Shown piece by piece: positions 16,587-26,784 of a stretch of DNA of 64,000 nt. The notes beneath the pieces were generated by a model that was not told the DNA's origin, searched no databases, and saw only the letters and a program-made list of their open reading frames with translations. A program made the translations under genes and the position numbers. Within the stretch, counting starts at the first letter, position 1; each line of letters opens with the position of its first letter. This DNA comes from Chroogloeocystis siderophila 5.2 s.c.1 (GTDB lineage Bacteria > Cyanobacteriota > Cyanobacteriia > Cyanobacteriales > Chroococcidiopsidaceae): assembly GCF_001904655.1 (NCBI RefSeq), contig NZ_MRCC01000007.1, positions 218,822 to 282,821 of the forward strand, in the 5' to 3' direction.

Positions 16587-19211
16587 CTATGAAGCACTGA
16601 GGAGTTCAGGGGACAAACGCTTAAAGACCAGTCGTTCATTTTCCATACCAACGTAAATGGTGTCGCCTTCGTGGAATTCTCCGCGCAAAATTGCCTTAGC
16701 AATGGGCGTTTCCAGTTCCCGTTGAATGGCTCGCTTCAGTGGACGTGCTCCATAAACCGGATCGTAGCCAACCTGAGCCAACCAGTCGAGGGCTTCATCA
16801 GAAAGTTTCAAAGCCAGTTTGCGTTCAATGAGTCGTTGTTCTAGGCGCTGAACTTGCAGTTTTACAATTTCGCGCAACTGCTCCGGTCGCAGGCTGTGGA
16901 AGATAATAATTTCGTCAATCCGGTTAAGAAATTCTGGACGGAAACTGGCTCGCATCGATTCCATCACGCGATCGCGCATTTCTTCATACTTACTATCATC
17001 ACCCGCCAGATCCAAAATGTATTGTGAGCCAATATTGCTGGTCATGATCACGACCGTATTTTTGAAATCAACTGTCCGTCCTTGGGCATCGGTCAGACGA
17101 CCATCATCCAGAATTTGTAGCATGACGTTAAATACATCAGGATGGGCTTTCTCAATCTCATCGAAGAGAATCACCGCGTAGGGACGACGACGAATGGCTT
17201 CGGTAAGTTGTCCACCTTCGTCATACCCCACATAACCCGGAGGCGCACCAATCAACCGAGAAACCGTATGTTTCTCCATGTACTCGGACATATCGATCCG
17301 CACCATCGCCTCTTCCGTATCAAACAAATAGGCTGCTAGAGCCTTTGCTAACTCTGTTTTACCCACCCCAGTTGGCCCCAAGAAGATGAAGCTGGCAATC
17401 GGGCGATTGGGATCGGCAAGTCCGGCACGGGAACGCTGAATCGCGTCGGCAACGGCGGTGACAGCTTCCTCCTGCCCAATAACGCGCTTGTGTAATTCCT
17501 CTTCCAGATGCAGGAGTTTTTGCATCTCGGATTCCACCAGTTTACTTACCGGAATGCCTGTCCATTTGGAAATAATTTCGGCAATATCCGCTTCGGTGAC
17601 TTCTTCCCGCAGCATAGATTTGCCGCTGGTTTGAGTTTCCGCTAAACGGGCTTCGGCAGCTTCTAGCTGTCGCTGTAAATCGGTGAGCTTACCATACTTC
17701 AACTCTGCGGCTCGATTGAGATCATAATCTCGTTCTGCCTGCTGAATTTCAATGTTGACGCGATCAATCTCTTCTTTGAGTTTTTGGATTTGATCGATGA
17801 TTTCTTTTTCTGCTTGCCATTGGGCATTCAACGCGGATTGTTGTTCCTTGAGATCCGATAGTTCTTTTTCCAATCGTTCTAAACGTTCCTTAGAAGCACT
17901 ATCGGTTTCCTTCTGCAAGGATAATCGCTCCATTTCTAGCTGCAAAATCTTGCGATCAATTTCGTCCAGTTCTTCTGGTTTTGAGGTGATTTCCATCTTC
18001 AGCTTGGCAGCCGCTTCATCGACCAAATCAATGGCTTTATCAGGCAGAAAGCGATCGCTAATGTAGCGAGTAGACAGCACCGCAGCAGCAACCAGAGCAC
18101 TATCAGAAATTTTTACGCCATGATGCACTTCATAGCGTTCTTTCAGTCCCCGCAGAATGGAAATAGTATCTTCAATGCTGGGTTGATCAACATAGACTTG
18201 CTGGAAGCGCCGCTCTAATGCTGCATCTTTTTCAATGTATTTGCGATATTCATCTAGCGTCGTTGCACCAATGCAGCGTAGTTCACCCCGTGCCAGTAGA
18301 GGCTTGAGCAAATTCCCTGCATCCATTGCCCCTTGGGTGGCACCAGCCCCAACGACAGTGTGAATTTCGTCAATAAAGAGAATGATATTTCCCTGTGCTT
18401 CCTGGACTTCTTTAAGCACAGCTTTCAGTCGTTCTTCAAACTCTCCTCGGTACTTGGCTCCTGCAATTAAAGCACCCATATCCAGAGCGATCAAGGTGCG
18501 ATCGCGCAACGATTCCGGCACATCGCCGCTAATAATTCGCTGCGCCAGTCCTTCCACAATGGCTGTTTTACCCACACCCGGTTCACCAATCAGCACAGGA
18601 TTATTCTTAGTACGGCGAGACAGGATTTGAATTGTGCGACGAATCTCATCATCCCGTCCGATTACCGGATCGAGTTTCCCTTCTCGTGCCAGTTTAGTTA
18701 AATCCCTTCCATATTTTTCTAGGGATTCATACTTGCCTTCCGGATTTTGATCGGTCACTTTTTGACTCCCTCTAATTTGTTCAATCGTGGTATGCAGTTT
18801 TTGTTCGTTTAGCCCCAATGCCTGGAATAACGTTTTACCAAAGCGATCGTCCTTGGCAAACGCCAGCACTAAATGCTCAATCGAAATATACTCATCACCA
18901 AAGTCTTTACGATACTGTTCTGCCCGATCCAGTAATGTATCCAGGCTGCGCCCCAAATAAACAGAGCCGCTACTGCCACCCGATACTTTGGGCTGACGGT
19001 TGATAAAGTCATTGGTGCGATCGCGCAACGTCTGAACATTCACCCCAATTTTATTAAAAATAGAACTGGCCAGTCCTTCCTGTTCCAGAAGACTCCGCAT
19101 CAAATGTTCACTTTCAATTTGCTGGTGTTGAAATTGTTTGGCGATTTCTGGCGTCCGAACGATCGCTTCCCAGGCTTTTTCAGTAAATTGATTGGGGTTA
19201 GTTGGTTGCAT
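16587..19211 (-). CDS. clpB: ClpB disaggregase (Hsp100)
   Basis: 874 residues, the normal length for ClpB. The N-domain (residues 1-150) binds substrate. AAA-1 has [15 protein letters not shown] (near 205) and Walker [17 protein letters not shown]. The long middle coiled coil (about 410-530) is present, which identifies ClpB rather than ClpA/C. AAA-2 has [15 protein letters not shown] and [16 protein letters not shown]. It resolubilises aggregated proteins together with DnaK/DnaJ, which are encoded 0.7-7 kb away on the same strand. GGAGGATTCAAAT precedes the ATG. Cyanobacteria normally carry one or two other clpB genes elsewhere, so this is probably an additional copy. Confidence 0.97.
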   Translation of the reverse strand: MQPTNPNQFTEKAWEAIVRTPEIAKQFQHQQIESEHLMRSLLEQEGLASSIFNKIGVNVQTLRDRTNDFINRQPKVSGGSSGSVYLGRSLDTLLDRAEQYRKDFGDEYISIEHLVLAFAKDDRFGKTLFQALGLNEQKLHTTIEQIRGSQKVTDQNPEGKYESLEKYGRDLTKLAREGKLDPVIGRDDEIRRTIQILSRRTKNNPVLIGEPGVGKTAIVEGLAQRIISGDVPESLRDRTLIALDMGALIAGAKYRGEFEERLKAVLKEVQEAQGNIILFIDEIHTVVGAGATQGAMDAGNLLKPLLARGELRCIGATTLDEYRKYIEKDAALERRFQQVYVDQPSIEDTISILRGLKERYEVHHGVKISDSALVAAAVLSTRYISDRFLPDKAIDLVDEAAAKLKMEITSKPEELDEIDRKILQLEMERLSLQKETDSASKERLERLEKELSDLKEQQSALNAQWQAEKEIIDQIQKLKEEIDRVNIEIQQAERDYDLNRAAELKYGKLTDLQRQLEAAEARLAETQTSGKSMLREEVTEADIAEIISKWTGIPVSKLVESEMQKLLHLEEELHKRVIGQEEAVTAVADAIQRSRAGLADPNRPIASFIFLGPTGVGKTELAKALAAYLFDTEEAMVRIDMSEYMEKHTVSRLIGAPPGYVGYDEGGQLTEAIRRRPYAVILFDEIEKAHPDVFNVMLQILDDGRLTDAQGRTVDFKNTVVIMTSNIGSQYILDLAGDDSKYEEMRDRVMESMRASFRPEFLNRIDEIIIFHSLRPEQLREIVKLQVQRLEQRLIERKLALKLSDEALDWLAQVGYDPVYGARPLKRAIQRELETPIAKAILRGEFHEGDTIYVGMENERLVFKRLSPELLSAS

Positions 19212-19256
19212 ATTTGAATCCTCCAGACGGTGACAGAATCCTACCTACAAGCCTTC

Positions 19257-19553
19257 TTAGCCTTTCGTAACAGCTTCATCCGATTGTCGCAGCCCTTGCA
19301 AATACTGTTGTCCTTTAGTTGTGATTTTGCCGCGGATGAAGTGAATTGGTTCAGGCACGATTGCAAAGGCGGCGTAGGCTCCTGGGGTAAATTCTCCAGT
19401 GATCAAGCCTTTTTCATTCAGGTAATCCAGGTGGAACACCAAGTCATATTCATCTCCGAACAAATGGGAAATGTCTTTTTCCTCAAACCCAGCTTCTCCC
19501 TTTTCAGCTGCTATTTCTAATATTTGTTGAAGAATGTTGCGACTTAGTTTCAT
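19257..19553 (-). CDS. Small winged-helix-like protein
   Basis: 98 residues with a compact helix-strand arrangement (ILQQILEIAAEKGEAGFEEK, VFHLDYLNEKGLITGEFTPG, HFIRGKITTKGQQYLQGL). The LDYLNEKGLI...T.KGQQYL pattern is that of a small winged helix such as DUF2513/YjcQ-type domains. No DNA-binding partner is evident. It lies between clpB and cbpM in the same direction, so it is part of the clpB-cbpA transcription unit and could be a local regulator or an adaptor. Its identity is uncertain. Confidence 0.6.
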   Translation of the reverse strand: MKLSRNILQQILEIAAEKGEAGFEEKDISHLFGDEYDLVFHLDYLNEKGLITGEFTPGAYAAFAIVPEPIHFIRGKITTKGQQYLQGLRQSDEAVTKG

Positions 19554-19618
19554 GGTTCAATTCGTTAATTCAAGTCAGTGTTTTGATGTTTAACAACCAG
19601 CCCACTAGTTACTAGTTT

Positions 19619-19921
19619 TCAACTCTGTTGATAAGCACGCAGTTGTGCCTTAAGTTGTGCAATTTCGGCTGCCATGTCTAGCACCATCGCAGCACCTACT
19701 AAATTCAGTCCCAAATCGCGGCGCAGGCGTTGAATCTGCACTATACGAACGAGATCCTGGCGGCGCAGCATGGTGCCTGTCGGTTCCACCAGACCTAAGG
19801 TCACAAATTGCTCAAGCAGCGACACTGAAGTTTGGGTAAAGTAAGCGGCTTGCTCAAAGCTGTAGAGGCGATCGCCCGCATTAGACCAAACCACTCGTGA
19901 AAGCCCCATACTAGTAGTCAT
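19619..19921 (-). CDS. cbpM: Chaperone modulator CbpM (MerR-like)
   Basis: A 100-residue MerR-type protein: [20 protein letters not shown] is the recognition region, followed by [20 protein letters not shown] and a C-terminal helix ([16 protein letters not shown]). CbpM binds the J-domain of CbpA and inhibits its DnaK-co-chaperone and DNA-binding activity. The assignment is strengthened by the 4-bp ATGA overlap with the upstream dnaJ/cbpA gene, an arrangement conserved in proteobacteria. It acts in the cytoplasm. Confidence 0.85.
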   Translation of the reverse strand: MTTSMGLSRVVWSNAGDRLYSFEQAAYFTQTSVSLLEQFVTLGLVEPTGTMLRRQDLVRIVQIQRLRRDLGLNLVGAAMVLDMAAEIAQLKAQLRAYQQS

Positions 19922-20913
19922 AGATGCACCTCCGCGATCGCCCGTCGAGGGTTAAAACTGCTAACCTGCTGCAACTTTTCATAGCATTCTCTTTCCTGCA
20001 CGCTCAGTTCCTTCGGGGTGACAATCTTCAGCCGTACCAACAAATCCGTCCGGTTGCCTTTCGAATCACGCCAGCCTTTGTCGCGTAGTCTCAATGTTTG
20101 TCCCGAATCGACTCCGGAGGGAAGGGTCATGGTCACCTTGCCGTCGGGCGTTGGCACTTCGATTTGGGCACCGAGTACGGCTTCTACGGGACTGATCGGG
20201 ATTTCACAAATTAAATTATTTCCTTCAAATCTGTAGAAAGAATGAGGCAGTAACTCAATGGTGAGATACAAATCTCCCCGCTGCTGACTGAAGGGACTGA
20301 TTTGGCCCTTGCCCTTTACCCGAATGCGGCTACCTGACTTTACCCCAGCTGGAATGCGAACGGTAACAGTTTCATCCCCGATTTGTAACCGTTTTTGGGT
20401 GCCGTGAAAGGCTTCAGAAAAGGTGAGGGCGATCGCGGCTTCGGTATCCTGAGCGGGCATTTCGGTGAAGCGACTAAAGGGGTCGTCACCAAAGTCAGTA
20501 TAGTTGCCAAAGCCCTGGGGTCTTGTCGTTGTCCGGTGCGTGTAGACTCGCCGAGCAGTACCCCCGCCGCGCCCGAAGCGTCCCAGCAATTCGTTGATGA
20601 AATCATCAAAACTGCCATATTGCCCGAAGTCCATGCCCTCGAAGCCAGCCCCACCAGTCGGCGGTGCCCCCGCAGCAGCTTGCTTCCAATATTGCCCAAA
20701 CTGGTCGTATTTCTGTCGCTTTTCTGGATCAGAAAGCACTTCGTGGGCTTCGTTGATCTCTTTGAAGCGAGCTTCTGCCTCTTGATCACCAGGATTTAAG
20801 TCTGGGTGATACTTGCGTGCCAGTTTACGATAGGCTTTCTTGATTTCCTCTGGCGTTGCGGTTTTACTGACTCCCAGGATGTTGTAATAGTCTTTGAAAT
20901 CAGTGGTAGCCAT
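19918..20913 (-). CDS. cbpA: CbpA-type DnaJ (Hsp40) co-chaperone
   Basis: 331 residues. The J-domain (1-70) has the HPD tripeptide in [11 protein letters not shown] Gly/Phe-rich linker ([20 protein letters not shown]) follows. The C-terminal substrate-binding domains lack the cysteine-rich zinc domain (type II, CbpA-like), with [19 protein letters not shown] and [20 protein letters not shown]. It stimulates DnaK ATPase and delivers clients. GAGAGG lies upstream of the ATG. The divergent-looking 144 bp before it is followed by the yfdX gene on the same strand, so it may belong to the long minus-strand operon. Confidence 0.94.
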   Translation of the reverse strand: MATTDFKDYYNILGVSKTATPEEIKKAYRKLARKYHPDLNPGDQEAEARFKEINEAHEVLSDPEKRQKYDQFGQYWKQAAAGAPPTGGAGFEGMDFGQYGSFDDFINELLGRFGRGGGTARRVYTHRTTTRPQGFGNYTDFGDDPFSRFTEMPAQDTEAAIALTFSEAFHGTQKRLQIGDETVTVRIPAGVKSGSRIRVKGKGQISPFSQQRGDLYLTIELLPHSFYRFEGNNLICEIPISPVEAVLGAQIEVPTPDGKVTMTLPSGVDSGQTLRLRDKGWRDSKGNRTDLLVRLKIVTPKELSVQERECYEKLQQVSSFNPRRAIAEVHL

Positions 20914-21057
20914 GGATACCTCTCAAGACGGAGTTTCCGATAAAGCTAGGAAAAATAAAGGAGGTTGACCAGAATGGGCACATATTAGACTCGCTAAGCT
21001 GGTTAGGGTCAAAAGTTCAGAATCGAATCTTTGCGAGCTTATTTTTAAACACGCTTT

Positions 21058-22005
21058 TTAGGCAGCCTGCTTAACCTCAGAAACTCGATTAAAGAAGCTA
21101 GAGAACTTGTCTTGTAGTTTAGCGAAGGCGCTGGCAGTTTTCTCGTTTGCTCGCAATTGTCGCTGGATATCTTTAATGGCTTGATCCAGTTCAGCGTAGT
21201 CGGGATCGCGCCGGGCGTATCCCAATTCTTTTGCCAGTTGTAGATAATTCCGTGCGTCTTCTAAGAGTCGCCCAGCATCACTTCGATCAAGATCGGCAAC
21301 AGCAACAGCACCAAGGAGTTTTGTGTGAGCCTCAATCAATGGAATCGGTCGTGCTTGTTCAGTGATCACTAAGGTAGAAAGTGTCTTTTGCAAAACCTCT
21401 TTTGCCGCTTCTGCTTGTTTCTCGTTTAGCAATCGCGCTGCCTGTTTCATGGCATCTGGATAAGTGGCGAGAGGTAGGTTGAACGTTACGGTGCGAATTT
21501 CACTCATCAAATTGTTGAGTAGTTCTCGCGCAGCTGGGAAATCTTCAGCATTAATGGCACTTTTAATTTGATTCCGAAGACGTTGAACGGTATCTAAGTC
21601 CAGTGGTGCGACATCAATCACAGCGACTTGAGTGAATGCTGGCACCAACCCTAACTCAGGGTAGCGGGCTAAAAGTATATCTAGCTTGCCCGTTGCCCGC
21701 TCTAGAGCTTGTAATGCATCTTGAGTTTTGCCCTCAGCAATTGCCGCGATCGCCTTGCGTGTTTCTTCTATGGCAGCGATCGCTTCTTGATCTAGACGGC
21801 TCTCAGCCTCATCCAGTGCTGCCTGTTTTTCCTTTTCAATTTCTTGCTGAAGGCTGGAATCAGGTTGATTGATGCTCTCAAGATTGGACGTATTAGAGAT
21901 AGCAGCCGCACTCGCCATCCAAGTGGGAGTGATGAGTAATAGCCAGAAAACTAAAAAACCTACCACCAAAGTCTGCAACTTCTTCAGGACATTAAGTTGA
22001 TTCAT
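21058..22005 (-). CDS. yfdX: YfdX family protein with signal peptide
   Basis: 315 residues. An N-terminal export signal (TLVVGFLVFWLLLITPTWMASA) ends near AAAIS, so the protein is periplasmic or thylakoid-luminal. The YfdX domain covers the rest: EEAQ-type helices EKQAALDEAESRLDQEAIAA, then GKTQDALQALERATGKLDIL, then ARYPELGLVPAFTQV and VDLDRSDAGRLLEDARNYL. YfdX proteins are chaperone-like, are induced with EvgA/acid resistance in E. coli, and occur as a pair in proteobacterial heat-resistance islands. It is the second of two yfdX genes downstream of hdeD here; similarity to its partner is obvious over the whole length. Confidence 0.85.
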   Translation of the reverse strand: MNQLNVLKKLQTLVVGFLVFWLLLITPTWMASAAAISNTSNLESINQPDSSLQQEIEKEKQAALDEAESRLDQEAIAAIEETRKAIAAIAEGKTQDALQALERATGKLDILLARYPELGLVPAFTQVAVIDVAPLDLDTVQRLRNQIKSAINAEDFPAARELLNNLMSEIRTVTFNLPLATYPDAMKQAARLLNEKQAEAAKEVLQKTLSTLVITEQARPIPLIEAHTKLLGAVAVADLDRSDAGRLLEDARNYLQLAKELGYARRDPDYAELDQAIKDIQRQLRANEKTASAFAKLQDKFSSFFNRVSEVKQAA

Positions 22006-22061
22006 GATTTTTCAACAAAGATACAGGAACGTAGAGGATAAAAAAACTGCTTTCTTCTCTG

Positions 22062-22955
22062 TTAATTAGCTTGAGAATTTGTGGCTTGTTGACCTTCTTG
22101 TACAGACTTGCTGACTTTCTCTGATCGCCGCTTTAGGAAACTGGAGAACTGTTCCCGAAGTTTGGCAAATGGTCCTTCTGTTGAGTCCTTTGCTCTCACT
22201 TGCCGCTCAATATCCTTAATCATCCGCTGCAACTCTTTGTAGTCGGTATTGCTGCTAACATATCCCAATTCTTTTGCCCGATTGAGTTGGGTGCGACTCT
22301 CTTTCAGCAACTTCAAAATTTTATCCTGATCCTGCTCTGTCATGTTCTGCGACTTGTTTTTGGCAAGTGCAGATGCTGCAACTAAGTTGGCAAGTCCAAC
22401 GATCAATGGAATTGGTCGAGATTGTTCAGTTACAACCAGAGTTGAGAGTGCCAGTTTCAACTCTGTTCGCGCTTCATCAATCTGTCCTCGCTCCAACAAT
22501 CGGGCTGCCTCTTTCATTGCATCTGGATAGGTTTCTAAAGGCAAATTGACTGTGGTTGTGCGAATCTCGCTCGTCAAGTTATGCAATAGGGCACGAGCAT
22601 TGGGAAAATCATCGACATCTGTGGCGACCTTCGCAGCAGCACGAATTTCTGCAATGATGTCAAAGTCCAGCGGAGCCAAATCAAGGACTGTGACTTGAGA
22701 CGAGATTGGGATAAGCGAGAGGTTAGGATACCGTGCCAGCAGAATATCTAGCTTTCCAGTTGCCCGTTCTAGGGCTTGGATGGCATCTGGGGTTTTACCC
22801 TCATCGATTGCGGTGATGGCATTGCGAGTTTCGGCGATCGCCGCGATTGCTTCCTGATCGACACGCTTTTCAGCTTCAGTTGTTGCCTCCTGTCTTTCCT
22901 TCTCAATCTCCTGATGAGCTTGAACGTCAGACTGAATGATGTTTGCAAGAGTCAT
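22062..22955 (-). CDS. yfdX: YfdX family protein without signal peptide
   Basis: The frame is open from 23030, but the ATG at 22955 (MTLANIIQSDVQAHQEIEKE) has AGGAGATTTGCTC directly upstream and is preferred, giving about 297 residues. It is homologous along its length to the neighbouring YfdX (shared ITAIDEGKTPDAIQALERAT, LDILLARYPNLSLIPISSQV). It lacks the hydrophobic leader, so the two paralogues are predicted to act in different compartments. The C-terminal tail is charged (SSFLKRRSEKVSKSVQEG). Only 97 bp separates it from hdeD upstream and 57 bp from the second yfdX downstream, indicating one operon. Confidence 0.85.
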   Translation of the reverse strand: MTLANIIQSDVQAHQEIEKERQEATTEAEKRVDQEAIAAIAETRNAITAIDEGKTPDAIQALERATGKLDILLARYPNLSLIPISSQVTVLDLAPLDFDIIAEIRAAAKVATDVDDFPNARALLHNLTSEIRTTTVNLPLETYPDAMKEAARLLERGQIDEARTELKLALSTLVVTEQSRPIPLIVGLANLVAASALAKNKSQNMTEQDQDKILKLLKESRTQLNRAKELGYVSSNTDYKELQRMIKDIERQVRAKDSTEGPFAKLREQFSSFLKRRSEKVSKSVQEGQQATNSQAN

Positions 22956-23051
22956 GAGCAAATCTCCTATTAGTTGTAACTTACTTCTTGAAGCGTTCCA
23001 GAGTGAGAGGGAGGCAAGTTCTTGCCTCAAATTATCATGAATGATTGCCTC

Positions 23052-23597
23052 CTAGCTGATCTGCTTGCGAACTGCCAGAGGCAGCATAATCATCCAGATT
23101 CCGGTAAACAAAAAACTAGTTCCTGCGTAGACTCCCAGTAACCAAGTTGCACTGCTGGGCCATTGATACAGAATTAAGACGCTCAGAATTATGGACAGGA
23201 TGCCACTGAACAATAGCCAAATCCAGTTACCGTCTGGGCGCACTTTAAATGCGGCAATCACCTCTAAGATCCCCTCAACCAAAATGAGGCTTCCTAGGAC
23301 GAGGGTAAAGGTGAGGGCCGCTCCAAAAACATTAGTAATCAGCAAAATCCAGGCGAGGACATAGAAAAGCCCAACCAGTAGCTTGAGCCAGAAGCCTTTT
23401 TGTCTGCGGGATTGAACTGCCTGAACGATCCGAACAATACCTACAATTAACAAAAACCAGGTCAGCGCGATCGCCACTGCGATCGTGGCAACGAACGGTT
23501 CTAAAATTGCTCCAACCCCCAGCAGAACCATCACAACACCTAATGCAATTGACCAGCTTGAGCTTTGTTGAATTTCATCTGCTGTGTCAGCATTCAT
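23052..23597 (-). CDS. hdeD: HdeD-family acid/heat resistance membrane protein
   Basis: 181 residues with six predicted membrane helices in three pairs, the DUF308 repeat structure of HdeD: SIALGVVMVLLGVGAILEPF, then AIALTWFLLIVGIVRIVQAV, LLVGLFYVLAWILLITNVF, and ILSIILSVLILYQWPSSATW. HdeD confers acid resistance at high cell density in E. coli, and a homologue is a fixed component of proteobacterial loci of heat resistance, adjacent to two yfdX genes as here. It is probably the first gene of the hdeD-yfdX-yfdX operon. Confidence 0.88.
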   Translation of the reverse strand: MNADTADEIQQSSSWSIALGVVMVLLGVGAILEPFVATIAVAIALTWFLLIVGIVRIVQAVQSRRQKGFWLKLLVGLFYVLAWILLITNVFGAALTFTLVLGSLILVEGILEVIAAFKVRPDGNWIWLLFSGILSIILSVLILYQWPSSATWLLGVYAGTSFLFTGIWMIMLPLAVRKQIS

Positions 23598-23673
23598 TGT
23601 CTGTTTCCCATCAAGTCAAGTAAGGAGCCGTTTGGAATTGATCCAGTTGGTATTGAGTCGAACCCCAGGGAAG

Positions 23674-24444
23674 CTAACTTGCTTTGCGTTTAGAAAAGAT
23701 GCCCTTGTCGTCGCGATCGAATAATTGCTTGATGCGCTCCCAGGCTGTTTTTAAAGCATTGGTTTTCTCTGGAGATTCGCTGAGGGACTGGTTATAGGTT
23801 TCCACAAAGGTTTGCTGTGCCTCTTCTGACAAATCCGCCTTGATCTCTGGCGAAATTTGGTCACTGCCCGTCAATTCGCCTTCTGGCTCATGGGGCAACT
23901 GCATATCTGTAATGGCAACTTCTTCACCTCCTGCACTTTGTAAGAGCAGGAAGATCTCGCCTGATTTTTCTTCGGGAACTTCTACGACCAGTAAAAATTC
24001 ACCCGCCTGCACGCGCGTTTGATAAATGGCAGCCTTGTCTTGGGGCATTCCCAATGAGATGAGAGCAGATCCTAACCCTGCACCCAGCGCCCCGTAGAGG
24101 GCACCACTAGTCGCTCCCAGTAAAGCCGCACCGAGTGGTCCTGCTGCTACGACTGCACCTAAAAAGGGAATAAACAGCACACCGACCCCAGTAAGTAGGC
24201 TTAAAACGGAGCCAAATAGGGAACCATACAGCGCACCGCTGGCCAGACCATCCAAGATTACGTCCTTTTTGGTCAAAAAACCAGTAATACGGGCTTCCGA
24301 TTGGAAGTTGCGTCCAATAATGGAGATACGCTCTTTGGGCACACCGCGATCAAGCAGGCGTTGGACAGCATCCTGTAACTTTTTTTCATCTTTGAAGGCA
24401 GCGGAAACGCACTTTTCTGGGGGCTTAGCAAATGCTGAAGTCAT
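23674..24444 (-). CDS. General-stress YflT-like protein with glycine zipper and ChaB-like C-terminus
   Basis: The start at 24444 (MTSAFAKPPEK) has AGGAG nine bases upstream; the frame is open three codons further. Residues 10-60 resemble the heat-induced stress protein domain YflT/GsiB-like (AAFKDEKKLQDAVQRLLDRG, RISIIGRNFQSEA). Residues 75-145 are a Gly/Ala membrane-inserting zipper (LASGALYGSLFGSVLSLLTG, GAALLGATSGALYGALGAGL). The C-terminus (LSEEAQQTFVETYNQSLSES, then KTAWERIKQLF) fits the ChaB fold named for a cation-transport regulator. Combining all three in one chain is unusual. It sits between dnaK and hdeD on the same strand. Confidence 0.65.
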   Translation of the reverse strand: MTSAFAKPPEKCVSAAFKDEKKLQDAVQRLLDRGVPKERISIIGRNFQSEARITGFLTKKDVILDGLASGALYGSLFGSVLSLLTGVGVLFIPFLGAVVAAGPLGAALLGATSGALYGALGAGLGSALISLGMPQDKAAIYQTRVQAGEFLLVVEVPEEKSGEIFLLLQSAGGEEVAITDMQLPHEPEGELTGSDQISPEIKADLSEEAQQTFVETYNQSLSESPEKTNALKTAWERIKQLFDRDDKGIFSKRKAS

Positions 24445-24483
24445 GATTATCACTCCTGGTAGTTTTAGATATTAAGAGAATGA

Positions 24484-24530
24484 ACCACAGAGGCACGGAG
24501 GGCACTGAGTTTTTTTGATACCTCTGTGGT
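24484..24530 (-). terminator. Inverted repeat between dnaK and the YflT/ChaB gene
   Basis: ACCACAGAGG at 24484-24493 is perfectly complementary to CCTCTGTGGT at 24521-24530, around a 27-base loop containing seven T residues. It begins 7 bp after the dnaK stop. It could serve as an attenuating or RNA-end structure; the same word family (accacagaggcacagagg) is a common dispersed repeat in cyanobacteria, so it may be a repeat that was co-opted. Confidence 0.45.
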
Positions 24531-24537
24531 GTTGGAG

Positions 24538-26424
24538 TTATTGCTGGTCTACAAAGTCAGCGTCGATAACATCTTCACCGCTGCTGCTAGTGGAACTGCC
24601 ACCGTCTGCGGTGCCGCCACTGGCTTGGGAATAGACCGCGCTGCCAATTTGCATGAGTGCCTGCTGAATGTCGTTGGTGAGGGATTTCATCCGATCGTAG
24701 TTTTCTTGCTCGATCGCGGTTCGCAAGTCTTGAATCATCCCTTCCATACGAGTTTTGTCTGCGGCGGGGACTTTGTCGCCCAAGTCTTTGAGTTGCTTCT
24801 CGGCTTGATAAGCAACTGAATCAGCAGTGTTTTTGGTATCAATTTGTTCGCGGCGGCGGCGATCGGCTTCGGCGTTGCGTTCGGCTTCTTTCACCATCTT
24901 CTCGACCTCGGATTTATCGAGTGTCGAAGCCCCAGTGATAGTAATTGATTGCTCTTTGCCACTGGCTTTGTCTTTAGCAGAGACAGAGAGAATGCCGTTC
25001 GCATCAATGTCAAAGGTGACTTCAATTTGGGGTACACCACGCGGTGCGGGAGGAATGCCGTCGAGTCGGAAGGTTCCCAAGCTCTTGTTGTCCGCTGCCA
25101 GCTCCCGCTCCCCTTGCAAGACGTGGATTTCCACATTGGTTTGGCCATCAGCAGCAGTGGAGAAGACTTCCGATTTTTTCACTGGAATAGTGGTGTTGCG
25201 AGGAATAATTTTGGTCATCACGCCACCCAGGGTTTCTACCCCTAGTGACAGTGGTGTGACATCCAATAGCAACACGTCTTTAACATCGCCTGCCAATACA
25301 CCCGCTTGGATGGCAGCACCCACAGCAACAACCTCATCCGGGTTCACGCCCTGACACGGTTCTTTTCCAGTCATTTGCCGGACTAATTGCTGCACCGCCG
25401 GAATGCGAGTCGAACCACCCACCAGCACGACTTCATCAATGTCAGACGCCGTTAGCTTAGCATCACGGAGAGCTTGATCTACAGGTTTGCGGCAGCGATC
25501 GAGCAGATCACTACACAATTGCTCAAACTGCGATCGCGTCAGCGTCACATCCAGGTGCTTGGGACCATCCTGGGTGGCGGTGATAAAGGGTAAATTAATT
25601 TGACTTTGAGTGGCTCCTGAGAGTTCAATCTTGGCTTTTTCTGCTGCCTCCGTCAGCCGTTGCAAGGCTTGCTTGTCTTTACGCAAATCAACGCCCTCAT
25701 TGCGCTGAAATTCAGTGGCAAGCCAATCCACGATCTTTTTATCGAAGTCATCGCCTCCCAGGTGGGTGTCACCACTAGTGGATTTAACCTCGAACACGCC
25801 ATCGCCCACTTCCAAAATGGAGACATCAAACGTGCCGCCCCCCAGGTCAAACACCAGGATGGTTTCATTACTTTTCTTATCCAACCCATAGGCCAGTGCT
25901 GCCGCCGTCGGTTCGTTGATGATGCGTAGAACTTCAATGCCTGCAATCCGTCCGGCATCTTTGGTAGCTTGCCGTTGCGAGTCGTTGAAGTACGCTGGAA
26001 CGGTAATCACTGCTTGTGTAACGGGTTCACCTAAATACTTGCTGGCATCATTCACCAGTTTGCGCAGCACTTCAGCGGAGATTTCTTCTGGTGCAAATTG
26101 CTTTTTCAAAATTGGGCAGTCAAGTTTGACATTGCCATTGCTGTCTCGCAAAACCTTGTAGGAAACCTGTTTGGCTTCCTCGGTGACTTCATCATACTTG
26201 CGTCCAATAAATCGTTTAACCGAGTAAAAAGTATTGTCTGGGTTCATCACCCCCTGCCGTCGGGCAATTTGTCCAACGAGCTTGTCGCCTGTTTTGGTGA
26301 ATGCTACAACCGATGGCGTGGTTCGGCTGCCTTCGGCATTAGCAATGACAACGGGTTGTCCTGCTTCCATCACTGCCACGCAGGAGTTTGTTGTTCCTAA
26401 ATCGATGCCAACGACTTTTGCCAT
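24538..26424 (-). CDS. dnaK: DnaK (Hsp70) chaperone
   Basis: 628 residues. The ATPase domain starts with [19 protein letters not shown] and contains [17 protein letters not shown] and [20 protein letters not shown]. The substrate-binding domain carries [20 protein letters not shown] and [16 protein letters not shown]. The C-terminal lid ends [10 protein letters not shown], a variant of the usual acidic DVIDADF terminus. With CbpA (5.5 kb downstream on the same strand) and ClpB it forms a complete refolding/disaggregation set within the island. GGAGG precedes the ATG. It is closest in style to cyanobacterial DnaK2 and is presumably an extra copy. Confidence 0.97.
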   Translation of the reverse strand: MAKVVGIDLGTTNSCVAVMEAGQPVVIANAEGSRTTPSVVAFTKTGDKLVGQIARRQGVMNPDNTFYSVKRFIGRKYDEVTEEAKQVSYKVLRDSNGNVKLDCPILKKQFAPEEISAEVLRKLVNDASKYLGEPVTQAVITVPAYFNDSQRQATKDAGRIAGIEVLRIINEPTAAALAYGLDKKSNETILVFDLGGGTFDVSILEVGDGVFEVKSTSGDTHLGGDDFDKKIVDWLATEFQRNEGVDLRKDKQALQRLTEAAEKAKIELSGATQSQINLPFITATQDGPKHLDVTLTRSQFEQLCSDLLDRCRKPVDQALRDAKLTASDIDEVVLVGGSTRIPAVQQLVRQMTGKEPCQGVNPDEVVAVGAAIQAGVLAGDVKDVLLLDVTPLSLGVETLGGVMTKIIPRNTTIPVKKSEVFSTAADGQTNVEIHVLQGERELAADNKSLGTFRLDGIPPAPRGVPQIEVTFDIDANGILSVSAKDKASGKEQSITITGASTLDKSEVEKMVKEAERNAEADRRRREQIDTKNTADSVAYQAEKQLKDLGDKVPAADKTRMEGMIQDLRTAIEQENYDRMKSLTNDIQQALMQIGSAVYSQASGGTADGGSSTSSSGEDVIDADFVDQQ

Positions 26425-26602
26425 CGTTTGTTTCCTCCACTATTCCAAATGTCCTAAAACGGTTTATGGCACGATCAACGGGGACCTGAAGAGCCTGACT
26501 TTAGTTTTTTGGGGTGACTAAAGTTGCGATTACGAACTGAACAGATTTCGTAAGGTAGCTAGACTCTGGTGGCCTTTAGTTGGAGTTTTAGCTGCAATTT
26601 CT

Positions 26603-26624
26603 CTTCACTAAGCCTTCTCTAAGC
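26603..26624 (-). promoter_or_regulatory. Weak 11-bp tandem direct repeat upstream of dnaK
   Basis: Read on the minus strand: GCTTAGAGAAG followed at once by GCTTAGTGAAG, two 11-bp units differing at one position. The site is about 180 bp upstream of the dnaK ATG. The CT-AG core and the 11-bp phasing resemble the stronger repeats at 27507, 33501, 37159, 45153 and 58150, but the match is partial. Confidence 0.3.
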
Positions 26625-26691
26625 AATAGATCCTGTAAATTGATGCCTAGAGAACCACTCTATAAAAGGAGTGTAGAACTGATTTCAGATT

Positions 26692-26742
26692 AAAGGGAAT
26701 CGGTTTTCCAGATGCAAGAAGTTCCTGTTTCCGATCCCCTTT
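26692..26742 (-). terminator. Hairpin terminator-like structure after hsp20
   Basis: AAAGGGAATCGG (26692-26703) pairs with CCGATCCCCTTT (26731-26742) in 11 of 12 positions. On the minus strand the hairpin ends in a short run of T and lies about 45 bp after the hsp20 stop, before the dnaK promoter region. It is a plausible end of the hsp20 transcript. Confidence 0.45.
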
Positions 26743-26784
26743 GTGCAATCAATGAACAAATCACTCAGGATTGAGTGCTTTAGA

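Larger units (their letters stand above)
26425..26784. other. Intergenic region upstream of dnaK
   Basis: 360 bp between the end of hsp20 and the start of dnaK. It contains the hsp20 terminator-like hairpin (26692-26742), a weak 11-bp direct repeat on the minus strand (26603-26624), and presumably the dnaK promoter. No CIRCE element (TTAGCACTC-N9-GAGTGCTAA) is present; a stray short hairpin CACTC/GAGTG lies at 26762-26777 just after the hsp20 stop. Confidence 0.4.

Noticed and set aside
17797..18066. Serine-rich plus frame antisense to clpB
   Set aside because: Shadow of the highly conserved clpB coiled-coil region.
24827..25354. 175-residue plus frame antisense to dnaK
   Set aside because: Shadow ORF; composition reflects dnaK codons read backwards.
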